Shown piece after piece: positions 26,951-34,780 of a DNA stretch of 64,000 nucleotides (positions within the stretch are counted from its first letter, which is position 1; the number at the start of each line of letters is the position of its first letter). The notes under the pieces were generated by a model. That model had not been told where the DNA came from. It saw only the letters and a list, made by a program, of their open reading frames with translations, and did not search any database. Both the position numbers and the translations under genes were made by a program. The stretch comes from Streptomyces zingiberis (GTDB taxonomy: Bacteria > Actinomycetota > Actinomycetes > Streptomycetales > Streptomycetaceae): the NCBI RefSeq assembly GCF_012034935.1, contig NZ_JAATEN010000009.1, positions 62,001 to 126,000 of the forward strand, in the 5' to 3' direction.

Positions 26951-27034
26951 TCGGCCGTCCCGCAGGGGCGCTGGTTCGCGGGGCGTCCGTACCCCCGTCC
27001 AGGGGAGCGCCGGCCGGCCCCGGGCCGTTCGGCG

Positions 27035-27775
27035 TCAGCCGTGCCCGGCGGTCCCGCTCGCCCGCCCGGTCCCGCCGGCCGTTCCCGGCTTGTCCTTCTG
27101 CGCCTTCTTGACGTCGGTCGCGTACCGGTCGACGTACTCCTGCCCGGAGAGCCGGAGCACCTCGTACATGATCTCGTCCGTCACCGCGCGGAGCACGGCT
27201 CGTTCCCCCTCCATCCCGGCGAACCGCGAGAAGTCCATCGGCTTCCCGAACCGGATGGTGACCCGGCGCCGCCCCGGACGCGGCAGCTTGCGCCCGGGCG
27301 GCTGCACCTCGAAGGTGCCCTGCATGGCGCACGGCACGACCGGCGCCCCGGTGCGCAGGGCCATCACCGCCACCCCGACCCGTCCCTTGTAGAGCCGTCC
27401 GTCGGGGGAGCGCGTTCCCTCGGGGTAGATGCCGAGCAGCTCTCCGCCCTCCAGGACCTTCACCCCCTCCTCGACGGCGGCCCGGCCTGCCCGCCGGCCG
27501 GAGCGGTCCACGGGGATCTGCCCCGCGCTGCGGAAGAAGGCCGCGGTCAGCCGTCCCTTGATGCCCGGGCCGGTGAAGTACTCCGCCTTCGCGAGGAAGG
27601 TGATGCGGCGGGAGAGGACGGCCGGCATCAGGAAGTGGTCGGCGAAGGAGAGGTGGTTGCCGGCGACGACGGCCGCGCCCTCCGCCGGCACATGTTCCAG
27701 CCCTTCGATCCGGGGCCGGAACACCAGCCGCAGCACCGGGCCCAGCAGTACGTGCTTGAGCAGGTAGTAGAACAC
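27035..27775 (-). CDS. 1-acyl-sn-glycerol-3-phosphate acyltransferase (PlsC family)
   Basis: A 246-residue lysophosphatidate acyltransferase that makes phosphatidic acid at the membrane. Block I HX4D is VVAGNHLSFADHFLMP (about residues 34-49), block II/III region KGRLTAAFFRSAGQIPVDR, and the glycerophosphate-binding block is LGIYPEGTRSPDGRLYKG (about 112-129). The N-terminal FYYLLKHVLLGPVLRLVF is an amphipathic/hydrophobic anchor. The start is GTG 27773-27775 with AGGGG upstream; 40 in-frame upstream codons are low complexity. Single gene, and streptomycetes carry several such paralogues. Confidence 0.93.
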   Translation of the reverse strand: MFYYLLKHVLLGPVLRLVFRPRIEGLEHVPAEGAAVVAGNHLSFADHFLMPAVLSRRITFLAKAEYFTGPGIKGRLTAAFFRSAGQIPVDRSGRRAGRAAVEEGVKVLEGGELLGIYPEGTRSPDGRLYKGRVGVAVMALRTGAPVVPCAMQGTFEVQPPGRKLPRPGRRRVTIRFGKPMDFSRFAGMEGERAVLRAVTDEIMYEVLRLSGQEYVDRYATDVKKAQKDKPGTAGGTGRASGTAGHG

Positions 27776-27955
27776 GGTTCGCCCCTCACTCCACCGGCCC
27801 CGCCGCCACCCCGCGCCCTCCCCGGGACCGGCGCGCGGCCCCGGGGAGGCGCCGGGTCTTCTGCAGTCATCTGTAACCCGTAGGGGCGGGCTCATGCGGG
27901 GACCGGCGGGGCGCCGGCCCGTGGGTGGCCGGGCCGGCGGCGGCGCCCGGGGCGG

Positions 27956-28591
27956 TCAGCCGGCGCCGGCCGGGTCCGGACTCCCGGCTCTCAGGCGGGC
28001 GTTCTCGCGTTCCAGCGCCGCCATCCGCTCGCGCATCGGGGCCAGCGTCTCCTCCAGCTCCGCCGCCGTGTAGCGGGGCTCGATGTGCTGGGGGCAGTTC
28101 CAGTCGAACGCCTCCACCTCGACGAGGACCAGACGTTCGACCTTGGCGCGGTAGCCGTCCGGGGGCATGGGGACCTCCCCGTCCGGGAGGTCTTTGGCCC
28201 CGGCCGTCCGTGCCCGGCCGAGGATCTTCAGCCGGGTCCGGGAGGGGTAGTCCATCAGCAGGAGCGCGACCCGGTCGTCGCCGTCGAGATTGCCCACGGT
28301 GATGTACTGCCGGTTGCCCCGGTAGTCGGCGAACGCGAGCGTCCGGTCGCCGGTCGCCCGCAGGAAGCCGGGCGGCCCTCCCCGGTGCTGGACGTAGGGC
28401 CAGCCTGAGGAACTGGTGCTGGCCAGGTAGAAGCTCGTCCTGGTGGCGGCGAACCCGGCCTCGTCGGCGGTGAGCCGGTCGGCTCCGGCCGGTCCCCGCG
28501 TCATGGCCGCGTAGCCCCGGTGGCTGCCGTGCTCCTGCTGGTGGCGTCGTGCCGCCGGGGTGAAGAGCAGCTGCCCGTACCTTCTGGTCAT
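27956..28591 (-). CDS. pyridoxamine 5'-phosphate oxidase family (FMN-binding split-barrel) protein
   Basis: A 211-residue flavin-fold protein. The split-barrel core is at about residues 45-170: SFYLASTSSSGWPYVQHRGG, FLRATGDRTLAFADYRGNRQ, LDGDDRVALLLMDYPSRTRL, KILGRARTAG. This subfamily includes FMN- and F420-dependent oxidoreductases rather than true PdxH. The C-terminal 35 residues form a short coiled coil (LEETLAPMRERMAALERENA). It starts 9 bases after the HPP gene stop, so the two form an operon, probably under the divergent CGNR regulator at 29246. Confidence 0.87.
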   Translation of the reverse strand: MTRRYGQLLFTPAARRHQQEHGSHRGYAAMTRGPAGADRLTADEAGFAATRTSFYLASTSSSGWPYVQHRGGPPGFLRATGDRTLAFADYRGNRQYITVGNLDGDDRVALLLMDYPSRTRLKILGRARTAGAKDLPDGEVPMPPDGYRAKVERLVLVEVEAFDWNCPQHIEPRYTAAELEETLAPMRERMAALERENARLRAGSPDPAGAG

Positions 28592-28599
28592 GAGGGGTC

Positions 28600-29136
28600 T
28601 CACCACCAGTAGGTGGGGTAGCGGGCCGTCCTGCCGCTGCGTCCGGCCAGGATCCCGACGGCCACCAGAACCCCCGTGGCCAGGACGAGGAGCGGCAGGA
28701 AGAGCAGGGGGTCCGGCTGGGTGAGGACCACGATGACGGCCGTCGCGGCGGCGGGGGAGTGGGGCGCCCGCACCAGGGCCATCGCGCCGATCGCCAGTCC
28801 GCCCGCCACGGCGGCGGACCACGCCGAGGCGCCGCCCGCCGCGAGGGTGAGGAAGCCGACCACGGCGGAGGTGAACTGCCCGCCGATCACGCTGCGGGGC
28901 TGGGCCAGCGGCAGGGCGGGCGCGGCGAAGACCAGGGCGGCGCTGGCGGCGAGCGGCGGGATGAGCACGGTCTGGCCGATCGCCACACCGATCGCGACCA
29001 GCAGGACCAGGGCGACCACACCGCCCAGGGTGGCCACGGAGACGGTGGCCTTCGCGGCGGGGGCCGGGGCCTTGCCCGCCAGCGCGGAGGTGGCCCGCCG
29101 CAGCGGCGAGACCTCGGTCACCACGGAATCGGTCAT
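28600..29136 (-). CDS. HPP family integral membrane protein
   Basis: A 178-residue membrane protein of the HPP family. The family signature appears as IPPLAASAALVFAAPALPLA then QPRSVIGGQFTSAVVG (about residues 60-95). There are four to five hydrophobic segments. Some HPP proteins transport nitrite in plastids and cyanobacteria; whether this one does is unknown. The start ATG 29134-29136 follows GGAAGGA. It leads a two-gene operon with the flavin-fold protein. Confidence 0.88.
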   Translation of the reverse strand: MTDSVVTEVSPLRRATSALAGKAPAPAAKATVSVATLGGVVALVLLVAIGVAIGQTVLIPPLAASAALVFAAPALPLAQPRSVIGGQFTSAVVGFLTLAAGGASAWSAAVAGGLAIGAMALVRAPHSPAAATAVIVVLTQPDPLLFLPLLVLATGVLVAVGILAGRSGRTARYPTYWW

Positions 29137-29164
29137 CGGGAGTGTTCCTTCCTGGAGCACCGGT

Positions 29165-29201
29165 GAGCTAACGCATGAATGCTATCCGGTTCCATTAGCT
29201 C
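29165..29201. promoter_or_regulatory. inverted repeat operator candidate, HPP/CGNR divergent region
   Basis: GAGCTAA (29165-29171) and TTAGCTC (29195-29201) are perfect inverted arms; an inner palindrome GCATGAATGC is at 29173-29182 and tatccggttcc follows. The site is centred between the HPP operon and the CGNR regulator. Confidence 0.55.
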
Positions 29202-29245
29202 GGGGTGGGTATTCGGAAGACGGCGGACGACGGCAGGATGGAACG

Positions 29246-29890
29246 ATGGGTGACACGACGAGGCGGGAGCCGGACGGGGGCGCGATCGGGCGCCTTCCGC
29301 TGCGCGGCGAGCCGCTGCCCCTGGAACTGGTGAACACCACCTACATCCAGGGCGGGGTGCGCGGCCGTCTCGTGGACGCCCTGACCCGGCCGGGAGACCT
29401 GGACGACTGGCTCACCGCGCACCACGCGCAGTTCAGTCCCGCGCTGGTCCGGGAACTCGCCGCGGCGCCCCCCGCCACGCCGGCGCATGTCGCCGCGTTC
29501 GGGGAACTCCGCCACGCCCTGCGGGAACTCGCCGCCTCCCAGGTGGCCGGACGCCCGCCGGAGCCCGGGCCGGTCGCGGTGGTGAACGGGGCCGCCCGGC
29601 TCGCCGCCCGGTGGCCGGAGCTGAGCGGGGACGAGGACCGCCCCGCGAGGGTGCGGTGGTCCGAGGGCGATCCCCGGCGGGTGGCGCTGGGGGAGGTCGC
29701 GGGGGCGGCCGTGGAGCTTCTCTCCGGCGCGGAGAGGGAGAAGATCCGGGCCTGCCCCGCCCCCGGCTGCATCCTCTACTTCGTCCGGAGCCACGCCCGC
29801 CGCGCCTGGTGCACCACCGGGTGCGGCAACCGGGTGCGGGTGGCCCGGCACAGCCGCCGGGCCCGCGCGGACGGCCGGGCCGGGCGGTGA
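29246..29890 (+). CDS. ABATE/CGNR zinc-finger transcriptional regulator (copy 1)
   Basis: A 214-residue regulator of the ABATE-CGNR type. The N-terminal ABATE domain starts at GEPLPLELVNTTYIQGGVRG; the C-terminal zinc finger reads CPAPGCILYFVRSHARRAWC then TTGCGNRVRVARHSRR, with four Cys and the CGNR tetrapeptide (about residues 172-202). Such proteins are putative stress-responsive DNA-binding regulators. Start ATG 29246. It is divergent from the HPP/flavin-fold operon, its likely target. It is one of three paralogues in 11 kb. Confidence 0.9.
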   Translation: MGDTTRREPDGGAIGRLPLRGEPLPLELVNTTYIQGGVRGRLVDALTRPGDLDDWLTAHHAQFSPALVRELAAAPPATPAHVAAFGELRHALRELAASQVAGRPPEPGPVAVVNGAARLAARWPELSGDEDRPARVRWSEGDPRRVALGEVAGAAVELLSGAEREKIRACPAPGCILYFVRSHARRAWCTTGCGNRVRVARHSRRARADGRAGR

Positions 29891-29920
29891 CGCCGGCCCG
29901 GCCGCCGGGCGGGAGCGGGG

Positions 29921-31330
29921 TCAGTTCGCGACGGTCGCGAACACCCTGTCGGAGACCTTGGTGCCCAGCGTGAACCCGGCATCGTTGTCCCACTGGAAGT
30001 GGATGCCCAGGTACTTGCGGCTGTCGGCCTTCTCCCGGGCGGCTCCGCTCAGGCTGGTGAAGGACCGCGTGACGCCCTGGGCCAGCGGGTCGTCGGTGCC
30101 GGCGGTGAAGGCCAGGTCGTCGGTGCCGAAGTACTTCGCCACGATGCGGGCCCAGGCCGCGGCGATGCCGGTGTGGCCGGAGACGTAGGACGGGAAGTTC
30201 GGGGAGAAGCTGTTGCCGAGGAGGTCCTGCTCCTGCGGCTCCCAGTCCGGGTCGGCGACGATGTCCGGGTTGGGGACCTCGTCCGCCCGCCGGATCGCGT
30301 CGGCGGGCCGCCAGACGTCCCAGTCCGTCAGGTACTTGGAGTCCCAGACGGCGATCGCCGCGTCGGCGAGGGCCACCGAGGTGAGCGCGAAGAGCTTGGC
30401 GCTCTCGAAGGAGGTGCCCTGCGGACGGTGGGTGCGGAAGACGGCCACGGTGTGGTCGTACTGCTGGCCGATCGGCTTGTACGTGCCGTCGATGTCGTTG
30501 GCCCAGTAGTGGCCGATCTCGGTCTGCTCCGCGGTCCGCCCGGAGGAGTCCCTGCCGCCGATCCGCTTGATCTCGTTGACCTGCGCCGCGTACTCGGGGC
30601 TCCGCAGCATCTCCTCCGCGGAGCCGAAGCCGCCGATCGTCCCCGGCCGGAACTGGGAACCGGAGGACAGGGCGAACGGCTTGACCTTGCCCCAGTTGGG
30701 GGCGCCCGCGGGCTTGCCCTCGGCGGGCCGCCAGTGCCCCGGGGCGAGGTTCGGGACGTAGGGCGTGGTGTCGCCGGAGCCGTCGCCGGCGCGGTCGGCG
30801 ATGACGGCCCGCGCGGTCCTGACTCCGAGGTCACGGCCGAGGTCGCGCTCCGCCGCGGTGCCCGGGTCGGGCATGGCGCGTGCCGTGCGGAGCTTGGCGT
30901 CGAGGTCGGCGACCGGGTGGTCGGGGAAGGCGTCCCGCAGCGCGGTGTAGGCGGCGTGGTCGATCGCGGAGTTGAGCGCGCCGTACCGGCCGGCGGCCGC
31001 GGGGTCCTTGGTGAGGTAGGGCTTGCCGATGGTCCTGACCGAGTTGACGGCGTCGTAGACGGCCAGGTCCATCATGGCGCCGCCCCGGCCGAGCGGACCC
31101 GGGGTGCCGCCCCGGTGCCGGAAGAGGTCCATGAGCGCCGTGTTCCAGTACAGGACGTGGTCGTTGGCGCCCCGCGCGAAGTCCAGGTCCCCCGACGCGG
31201 GGGAGGCGGAGGGGGCGGTCTCGGCGGCGCCGGCCTGGACGGCGGGGACCGCGGTGGCGAAGGCGGCCAGGGCCACGGTGGCCGCGGCGGAGGTCAGCAG
31301 CGATCGCCGCCGGGGTGTGGTGCGGGACAT
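29921..31330 (-). CDS. vanadium-dependent haloperoxidase / PAP2-like phosphatase, Tat-exported
   Basis: A 469-residue secreted protein of the vanadium haloperoxidase branch of the PAP2 superfamily. A twin-arginine signal (RRRSLLTSAAATVALAAFA) opens it. Vanadate/phosphate-site motifs follow in order: KYLTDWDVWRPADAIRR (Lys and Arg), PSYVSGHTG (about 380-388, Ser and acid-base His386) and SRKYLGIHFQWD (Arg and covalent His444). Enzymes of this kind either halogenate organics with H2O2 or act as acid phosphatases; sequence does not decide. Start ATG 31328-31330 has AAGGAG 8 bases upstream. Downstream of, and co-oriented with, CGNR copy 2. Confidence 0.9.
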   Translation of the reverse strand: MSRTTPRRRSLLTSAAATVALAAFATAVPAVQAGAAETAPSASPASGDLDFARGANDHVLYWNTALMDLFRHRGGTPGPLGRGGAMMDLAVYDAVNSVRTIGKPYLTKDPAAAGRYGALNSAIDHAAYTALRDAFPDHPVADLDAKLRTARAMPDPGTAAERDLGRDLGVRTARAVIADRAGDGSGDTTPYVPNLAPGHWRPAEGKPAGAPNWGKVKPFALSSGSQFRPGTIGGFGSAEEMLRSPEYAAQVNEIKRIGGRDSSGRTAEQTEIGHYWANDIDGTYKPIGQQYDHTVAVFRTHRPQGTSFESAKLFALTSVALADAAIAVWDSKYLTDWDVWRPADAIRRADEVPNPDIVADPDWEPQEQDLLGNSFSPNFPSYVSGHTGIAAAWARIVAKYFGTDDLAFTAGTDDPLAQGVTRSFTSLSGAAREKADSRKYLGIHFQWDNDAGFTLGTKVSDRVFATVAN

Positions 31331-31513
31331 GGGTCGCTCCTTGGGGTCCGGGCCCTGGCGGCACTCGTCACAGGAGTCGGCGCCACGGCGTGCGGTACTG
31401 CCAAGGAACGTAAGGCGGCCAGGACGCGGGTCATCGAGGGGTTCACCGATGGCGGTGATCGGGAAGTCCGATGGCGCCTCACCCGTCCGGTTCGTCGCCC
31501 GCGCGTCCCGGGT

Positions 31514-31542
31514 CTAACGGGCCGGCGGGGATGGCCCGTTAG
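31514..31542 (-). terminator. terminator hairpin after CGNR copy 2
   Basis: Perfect 10-bp stem ctaacgggcc / ggcccgttag, 9-base loop, 57 bases past the minus-strand stop at 31599. It separates this gene from the haloperoxidase, so the latter needs its own promoter in 31331-31513. Confidence 0.75.
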
Positions 31543-31598
31543 GGCTTCGCGGCCCGGCGGGCCCCCGCGGGCGTCCCCGCCGGCGCCGCCGGCCCCGC

Positions 31599-32210
31599 TC
31601 AGCCCGCCGCCCGGCGCCGGGCGTGGTGGCGGGCGACCCGGGCCCGGTTGCCGCAGCCGGTCGAACACCACTCACGCCGGGAGCGCGCGTGGTCGAAGAA
31701 GAAGACACACCCCGGGGCCCGGCACGCCCTCGGCTCCGCGGGGGACGTCCCGGAGAGCAGCGCGATCGCCGCGTGGGCGATCTCGGCCTGGACCGCCGCG
31801 AGGGGGGTGGTGGTGCACATCTCCACGCGGGTCGGCGGCTCCTCCCCGGCCCAGCACAGCAGCGGCCACGAACGGTCGAGGCTGGAGGCCCGGTTGAGCT
31901 GGGCGACGTCCCAGGCGTCGGGCGCGTGGCCGCGGACGTGGGCACCGACCAGCCGCCGGAGCGCGTCGCGCAGCAGCACGAAGTACGCGACGTCGCCCGG
32001 GGTGAGCGCCCGCAGCGCCGGGGCCGGCAGGTCGGTCTTCAGCCGTCCCCCGTTGGCGCTCAGCCACCACCCCAGCCGTTCCGGAGTCCCGATGCCGTCC
32101 CGCAGCTCACCCCGGACCGGGAAGACCGTGTTGGAGAACTCCAGGGGCAGGGGCTCGCCGTGGAGCGGGGGCACGCCGGCGGGCGCGGGAGCGGGGGGCT
32201 GGAGGGTCAC
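31599..32210 (-). CDS. ABATE/CGNR zinc-finger transcriptional regulator (copy 2)
   Basis: A 203-residue paralogue of the gene at 29246. ABATE begins HGEPLPLEFSNTVFPVRGEL; the zinc finger is CRAPGCVFFFDHARSRREWC then STGCGNRARVARHHARRR. The residue spacing of all four Cys is the same as in copy 1. It is divergent from a LysR gene and upstream, on the same strand, of the vanadium haloperoxidase. Target unknown. The 230 bases before its start (32211-32440) are lower in GC than the surroundings and include TTGACA on the minus strand (32283-32288). Confidence 0.9.
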   Translation of the reverse strand: MTLQPPAPAPAGVPPLHGEPLPLEFSNTVFPVRGELRDGIGTPERLGWWLSANGGRLKTDLPAPALRALTPGDVAYFVLLRDALRRLVGAHVRGHAPDAWDVAQLNRASSLDRSWPLLCWAGEEPPTRVEMCTTTPLAAVQAEIAHAAIALLSGTSPAEPRACRAPGCVFFFDHARSRREWCSTGCGNRARVARHHARRRAAG

Positions 32211-32440
32211 GGTGGTCCTCGTCCGGTCGGGGGATGGTTCGGCAGCAGGGGTTCGAGGATGACCTAGTGTAATGTTCTGGTGTCAAGTGAGGCGTTTGGC
32301 ATCGTGAAAGTACCGGACGGGGACCGCCTGAGAAAGGAGTCCTCCGCCGGACGGGGGCTGACCGGACCCGGCGGGGGCTCATGCGCGCGCCGGCTTCGCG
32401 CCGAAAGGTGGCGAGTCCGTGTCTTGCGCATGGGGGAGAT

Positions 32441-33355
32441 GTGTCGTTGGATCTTGCTCTCTATCAACTCAGGACTTTCCGCGAAGTGGCCCGTCTGGGC
32501 TCCTTCACCAAGGCTGCCCGAAGCCTTGGATACGCGCAGTCGAGCGTGACGTCGCACATCCGGTCCCTGGAAACCAGGGTCGGTATGCAACTGGTTCAGC
32601 GGTTACCGCACGGGGTCCGGCTGACCCCGTCCGGTGAGATATTCCGTGACTACACGCATCGCATATTCCATGTCGTCGACGAGATGGCCGCCGCTCTCAA
32701 TCCCTCGGGGGAACTCGAGGGGCGCGCCGCCGTGGGGGCCTCGGCACTGCTGCTGGAGACGAGGATCGGCTCGCTGATCCGCGAGTGCCGCTACCGTTAT
32801 CCGAAGATTCAGGTGTCGCCGCAGCAACTCGCCATCAGCCGGGCGCAGGAGGCCGTGCGCGGCGGCGAGGTGGACCTGGCGCTGGTGCACGGCGACTGCT
32901 TCGTCGACACCTCCACCGCCTCCGGGATCACCGTGGAGGAACTCCCGGACCTCGGGGCCGTACCGGTCGCCTCCGCGTCCGTCGCCGATGCCGTTGACCC
33001 CGCCGCGGCCCTGTCCTCCCTGCGGGTGCTGGCCGTCGACCCGGACTGCGCCTCCCATCAGGTGCTGGTCGAGGCGGTGCGCGAGAGGTACGGCATCGAT
33101 CCGCCGGTCATCGAGGCGGGTTCGATGGGCGGCGCCCGTGATCTGGCCCGCACCGGTTACGGCATCGCCATGCTCCCGGCCGAGGTCGCCGGCGCGGCGG
33201 CGAACGACGGCATGGCCGTGGTGTCCTGGCTGCCGAGCGTCCGGCTGCGGGTGCGGGCGATCCGGTCCGTTCACGGGCCCGCGCGGTCGGCGGTCTCCGC
33301 GGTCTGTGACATGGCCGCCCGCATCGGGCGCGAGAAGGCGGGCCAGCCGGCCTGA
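32441..33355 (+). CDS. LysR family transcriptional regulator
   Basis: A 304-residue LTTR. The helix-turn-helix is at about residues 3-60 (LYQLRTFREVARLGSFTKAA, SLGYAQSSVTSHIRSLETRV), and the ligand-binding domain runs from residue 90 (GRAAVGASALLLETRIGSLI; ISRAQEAVRGGEVDLALVHG). I choose GTG 32441, six bases after GGGGGAG, since it gives the standard LTTR N-terminus; ATG 32381 is in frame but adds 20 atypical residues. Codon bias is a little less GC-rich than neighbours. It reads toward the mutase locus and is its likely regulator. Confidence 0.9.
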   Translation: MSLDLALYQLRTFREVARLGSFTKAARSLGYAQSSVTSHIRSLETRVGMQLVQRLPHGVRLTPSGEIFRDYTHRIFHVVDEMAAALNPSGELEGRAAVGASALLLETRIGSLIRECRYRYPKIQVSPQQLAISRAQEAVRGGEVDLALVHGDCFVDTSTASGITVEELPDLGAVPVASASVADAVDPAAALSSLRVLAVDPDCASHQVLVEAVRERYGIDPPVIEAGSMGGARDLARTGYGIAMLPAEVAGAAANDGMAVVSWLPSVRLRVRAIRSVHGPARSAVSAVCDMAARIGREKAGQPA

Positions 33356-33487
33356 GCCGTCCCCCGCGGCCGCACCCGCCGCTCCTCCTCCGGGGCCGCC
33401 GCTCCCGGCATTCACGCCGACGCGTGGATGCCGGCCCCGGTCCGCAGCAGCCAACCCCCGGTGACGCCCGGGAGAATTCCCGGCGCG

Positions 33488-33541
33488 TCACCGGAACGTG
33501 CTCGGCACCCCCATCGGAAACTGCGATACCGGCCATCGGAA
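33488..33541. promoter_or_regulatory. three 9-bp iterons at 22-23 bp spacing before the cupin gene
   Basis: tcaccggaa (33488-33496), ccatcggaa (33511-33519) and ccatcggaa (33533-33541) lie on the same face of the helix. TAGCCT at 33573-33578 is a possible -10 box, 32 bases after the last iteron. The pattern fits an activator binding cooperatively (SARP- or LysR-type). Bases 33356-33647 carry no gene. Confidence 0.5.
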
Positions 33542-33647
33542 CATGCGCGTATCGGCGGTGTCTTCGGCTGCATAGCCTCAAGGCAAATGCAGAATTCACC
33601 GGTGAGTTGGCCGGGTGCCGACATGCCGGCCGAGGAGGGGCAATTCA

Positions 33648-34064
33648 GTGTCCGACATCGCTTACATTCCGAACGTGTTCCGCAGCGGATTCGAACTCGG
33701 GGACCTGGACTGGGTGCCGTGGTCCGAGCCCGGCCGGGCGGGCGTGGAACACCACGTCCTGTGGGCTCCGGACGAGTCCGAGGGGGAGGACTCGGTGGGT
33801 CTGCTGCTGCGTTTCCCGCCGGGCGCGCACGGCGACTTCCACGAGCACCTCGGCCACGAGCTGATGCTGGTCCTGGACGGTGTGCTCGACCACAGCGACG
33901 GCATCTCCTACGTCAAGGGCGACCTGGTGGTCGAGGGGCCCGGCACCGAGCACCAGATGTCCAGCCGCACCGGGTGCACCGTGCTCGCCATCCGCACCCG
34001 CCCGGCCGCCGCCCGCACCCCGCAGAAGCCGGTCCGGCCGGTCGGCGTCACCGCCGCCCCGTGA
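33648..34064 (+). CDS. cupin domain protein
   Basis: A 138-residue single-domain cupin starting at GTG 33648, seven bases after GGAGGGG. Cupin motif 1 is complete: PPGAHGDFHEHLGHELMLVL, with HxH and Glu ligands, followed by DGVLDHSDG; motif 2 is weaker (GDLVVEGPGTEHQMSSRTG with one His). It resembles ChrR-type cupins. As first gene of the mutase locus it could be a metal-dependent oxygenase/isomerase or an effector sensor. No experimental relative is recognised. Confidence 0.82.
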   Translation: MSDIAYIPNVFRSGFELGDLDWVPWSEPGRAGVEHHVLWAPDESEGEDSVGLLLRFPPGAHGDFHEHLGHELMLVLDGVLDHSDGISYVKGDLVVEGPGTEHQMSSRTGCTVLAIRTRPAAARTPQKPVRPVGVTAAP

Positions 34065-34264
34065 CCGCCCGGGGCGGGGCGGCCTCCGTACCCCGGCCGG
34101 CCGCCCGGCCCCGGTTCACGCAGCCGCAGGCCCCGCCGGGCCCGGTTCCGCCGGCCCGCCCCGGCGCCGTCGTCCGTCGCCGCGGCCCGTGGCCGTCCTC
34201 CGGCCCCGGCGTGCCCGTCCCGCCTGCCCACCCGCACCTCGCGCCGACCCGAAAGAGCAATGCC

Positions 34265-34780
34265 GTGTCCCTGTACCACGTCCCGTCACTCCGAGATCCT
34301 GGGCAGGACGCCCCGGCGCGGAACACCACCGGCGCCCCGGAGCGCCGCGGCCGCCGCGTGCTCGTCTCCAGCGTCTCCTCCGACTCCCACACCTGGAACC
34401 TCGTCTTCCTGCAACTGCTGCTGGAGGAGCTGGGGCACCGGGTGACCAACATCGGTTCCTGCGTCCCCGACGACCTGCTGGTCGAGGAGTGCCGCCGGGT
34501 CCGCCCGGACCTGGTGGTCCTCAGCAGCGTCAACGGCCACGGGGCGCTCGACGGTGCCCGCGCCGTCCGCCGGCTGCGGGACGAGCCGGACCTGCGCGGC
34601 CTGCGCGTCGTCATCGGGGGCAAGCTCGGTGTCACGGGCGCCGGGGCCGGGGCCCACGGTCCGGAGCTGATGGCGGCGGGCTTCGACGCGGTCTTCGAGG
34701 ACACGGCCGGGGTCGCCGAGTTCCGCAGCTATCTGGACCGGTACGCCACACCCGCCCTCGCGGCCGCGGCGGCCCGGTGA
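34265..34780 (+). CDS. methylaspartate (glutamate) mutase, B12-binding S subunit
   Basis: A 171-residue cobalamin-binding protein. After about 30 variable residues comes a flavodoxin-like B12 domain: RVLVSSVSSDSHTWNLVFLQ with Asp40 and His42 of the DxH cobalt-ligand motif, HRVTNIGSCVPDDLLVEECR, VVLSSVNGHGALDG and LRVVIGGKLGVTG. The usual DxHxxG is DSHTWN here, a form I associate with the actinobacterial secondary-metabolism subgroup of mutases. With the E subunit it would convert L-glutamate to L-threo-3-methylaspartate by adenosylcobalamin radical chemistry. Start GTG 34265, coupled to the next gene by a GTGA overlap. Confidence 0.88.
   Translation: MSLYHVPSLRDPGQDAPARNTTGAPERRGRRVLVSSVSSDSHTWNLVFLQLLLEELGHRVTNIGSCVPDDLLVEECRRVRPDLVVLSSVNGHGALDGARAVRRLRDEPDLRGLRVVIGGKLGVTGAGAGAHGPELMAAGFDAVFEDTAGVAEFRSYLDRYATPALAAAAAR

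Noticed and set aside
31260..32260. Mobile element junction near CGNR copy 2
   Set aside because: GC drops slightly around 32230-32650, but I found no transposase, terminal inverted repeat or target duplication.
34265..34780. S subunit as a pseudogene because DxHxxG is incomplete
   Set aside because: All other family elements are intact and it is coupled to an intact E subunit; a subfamily variant is more likely.
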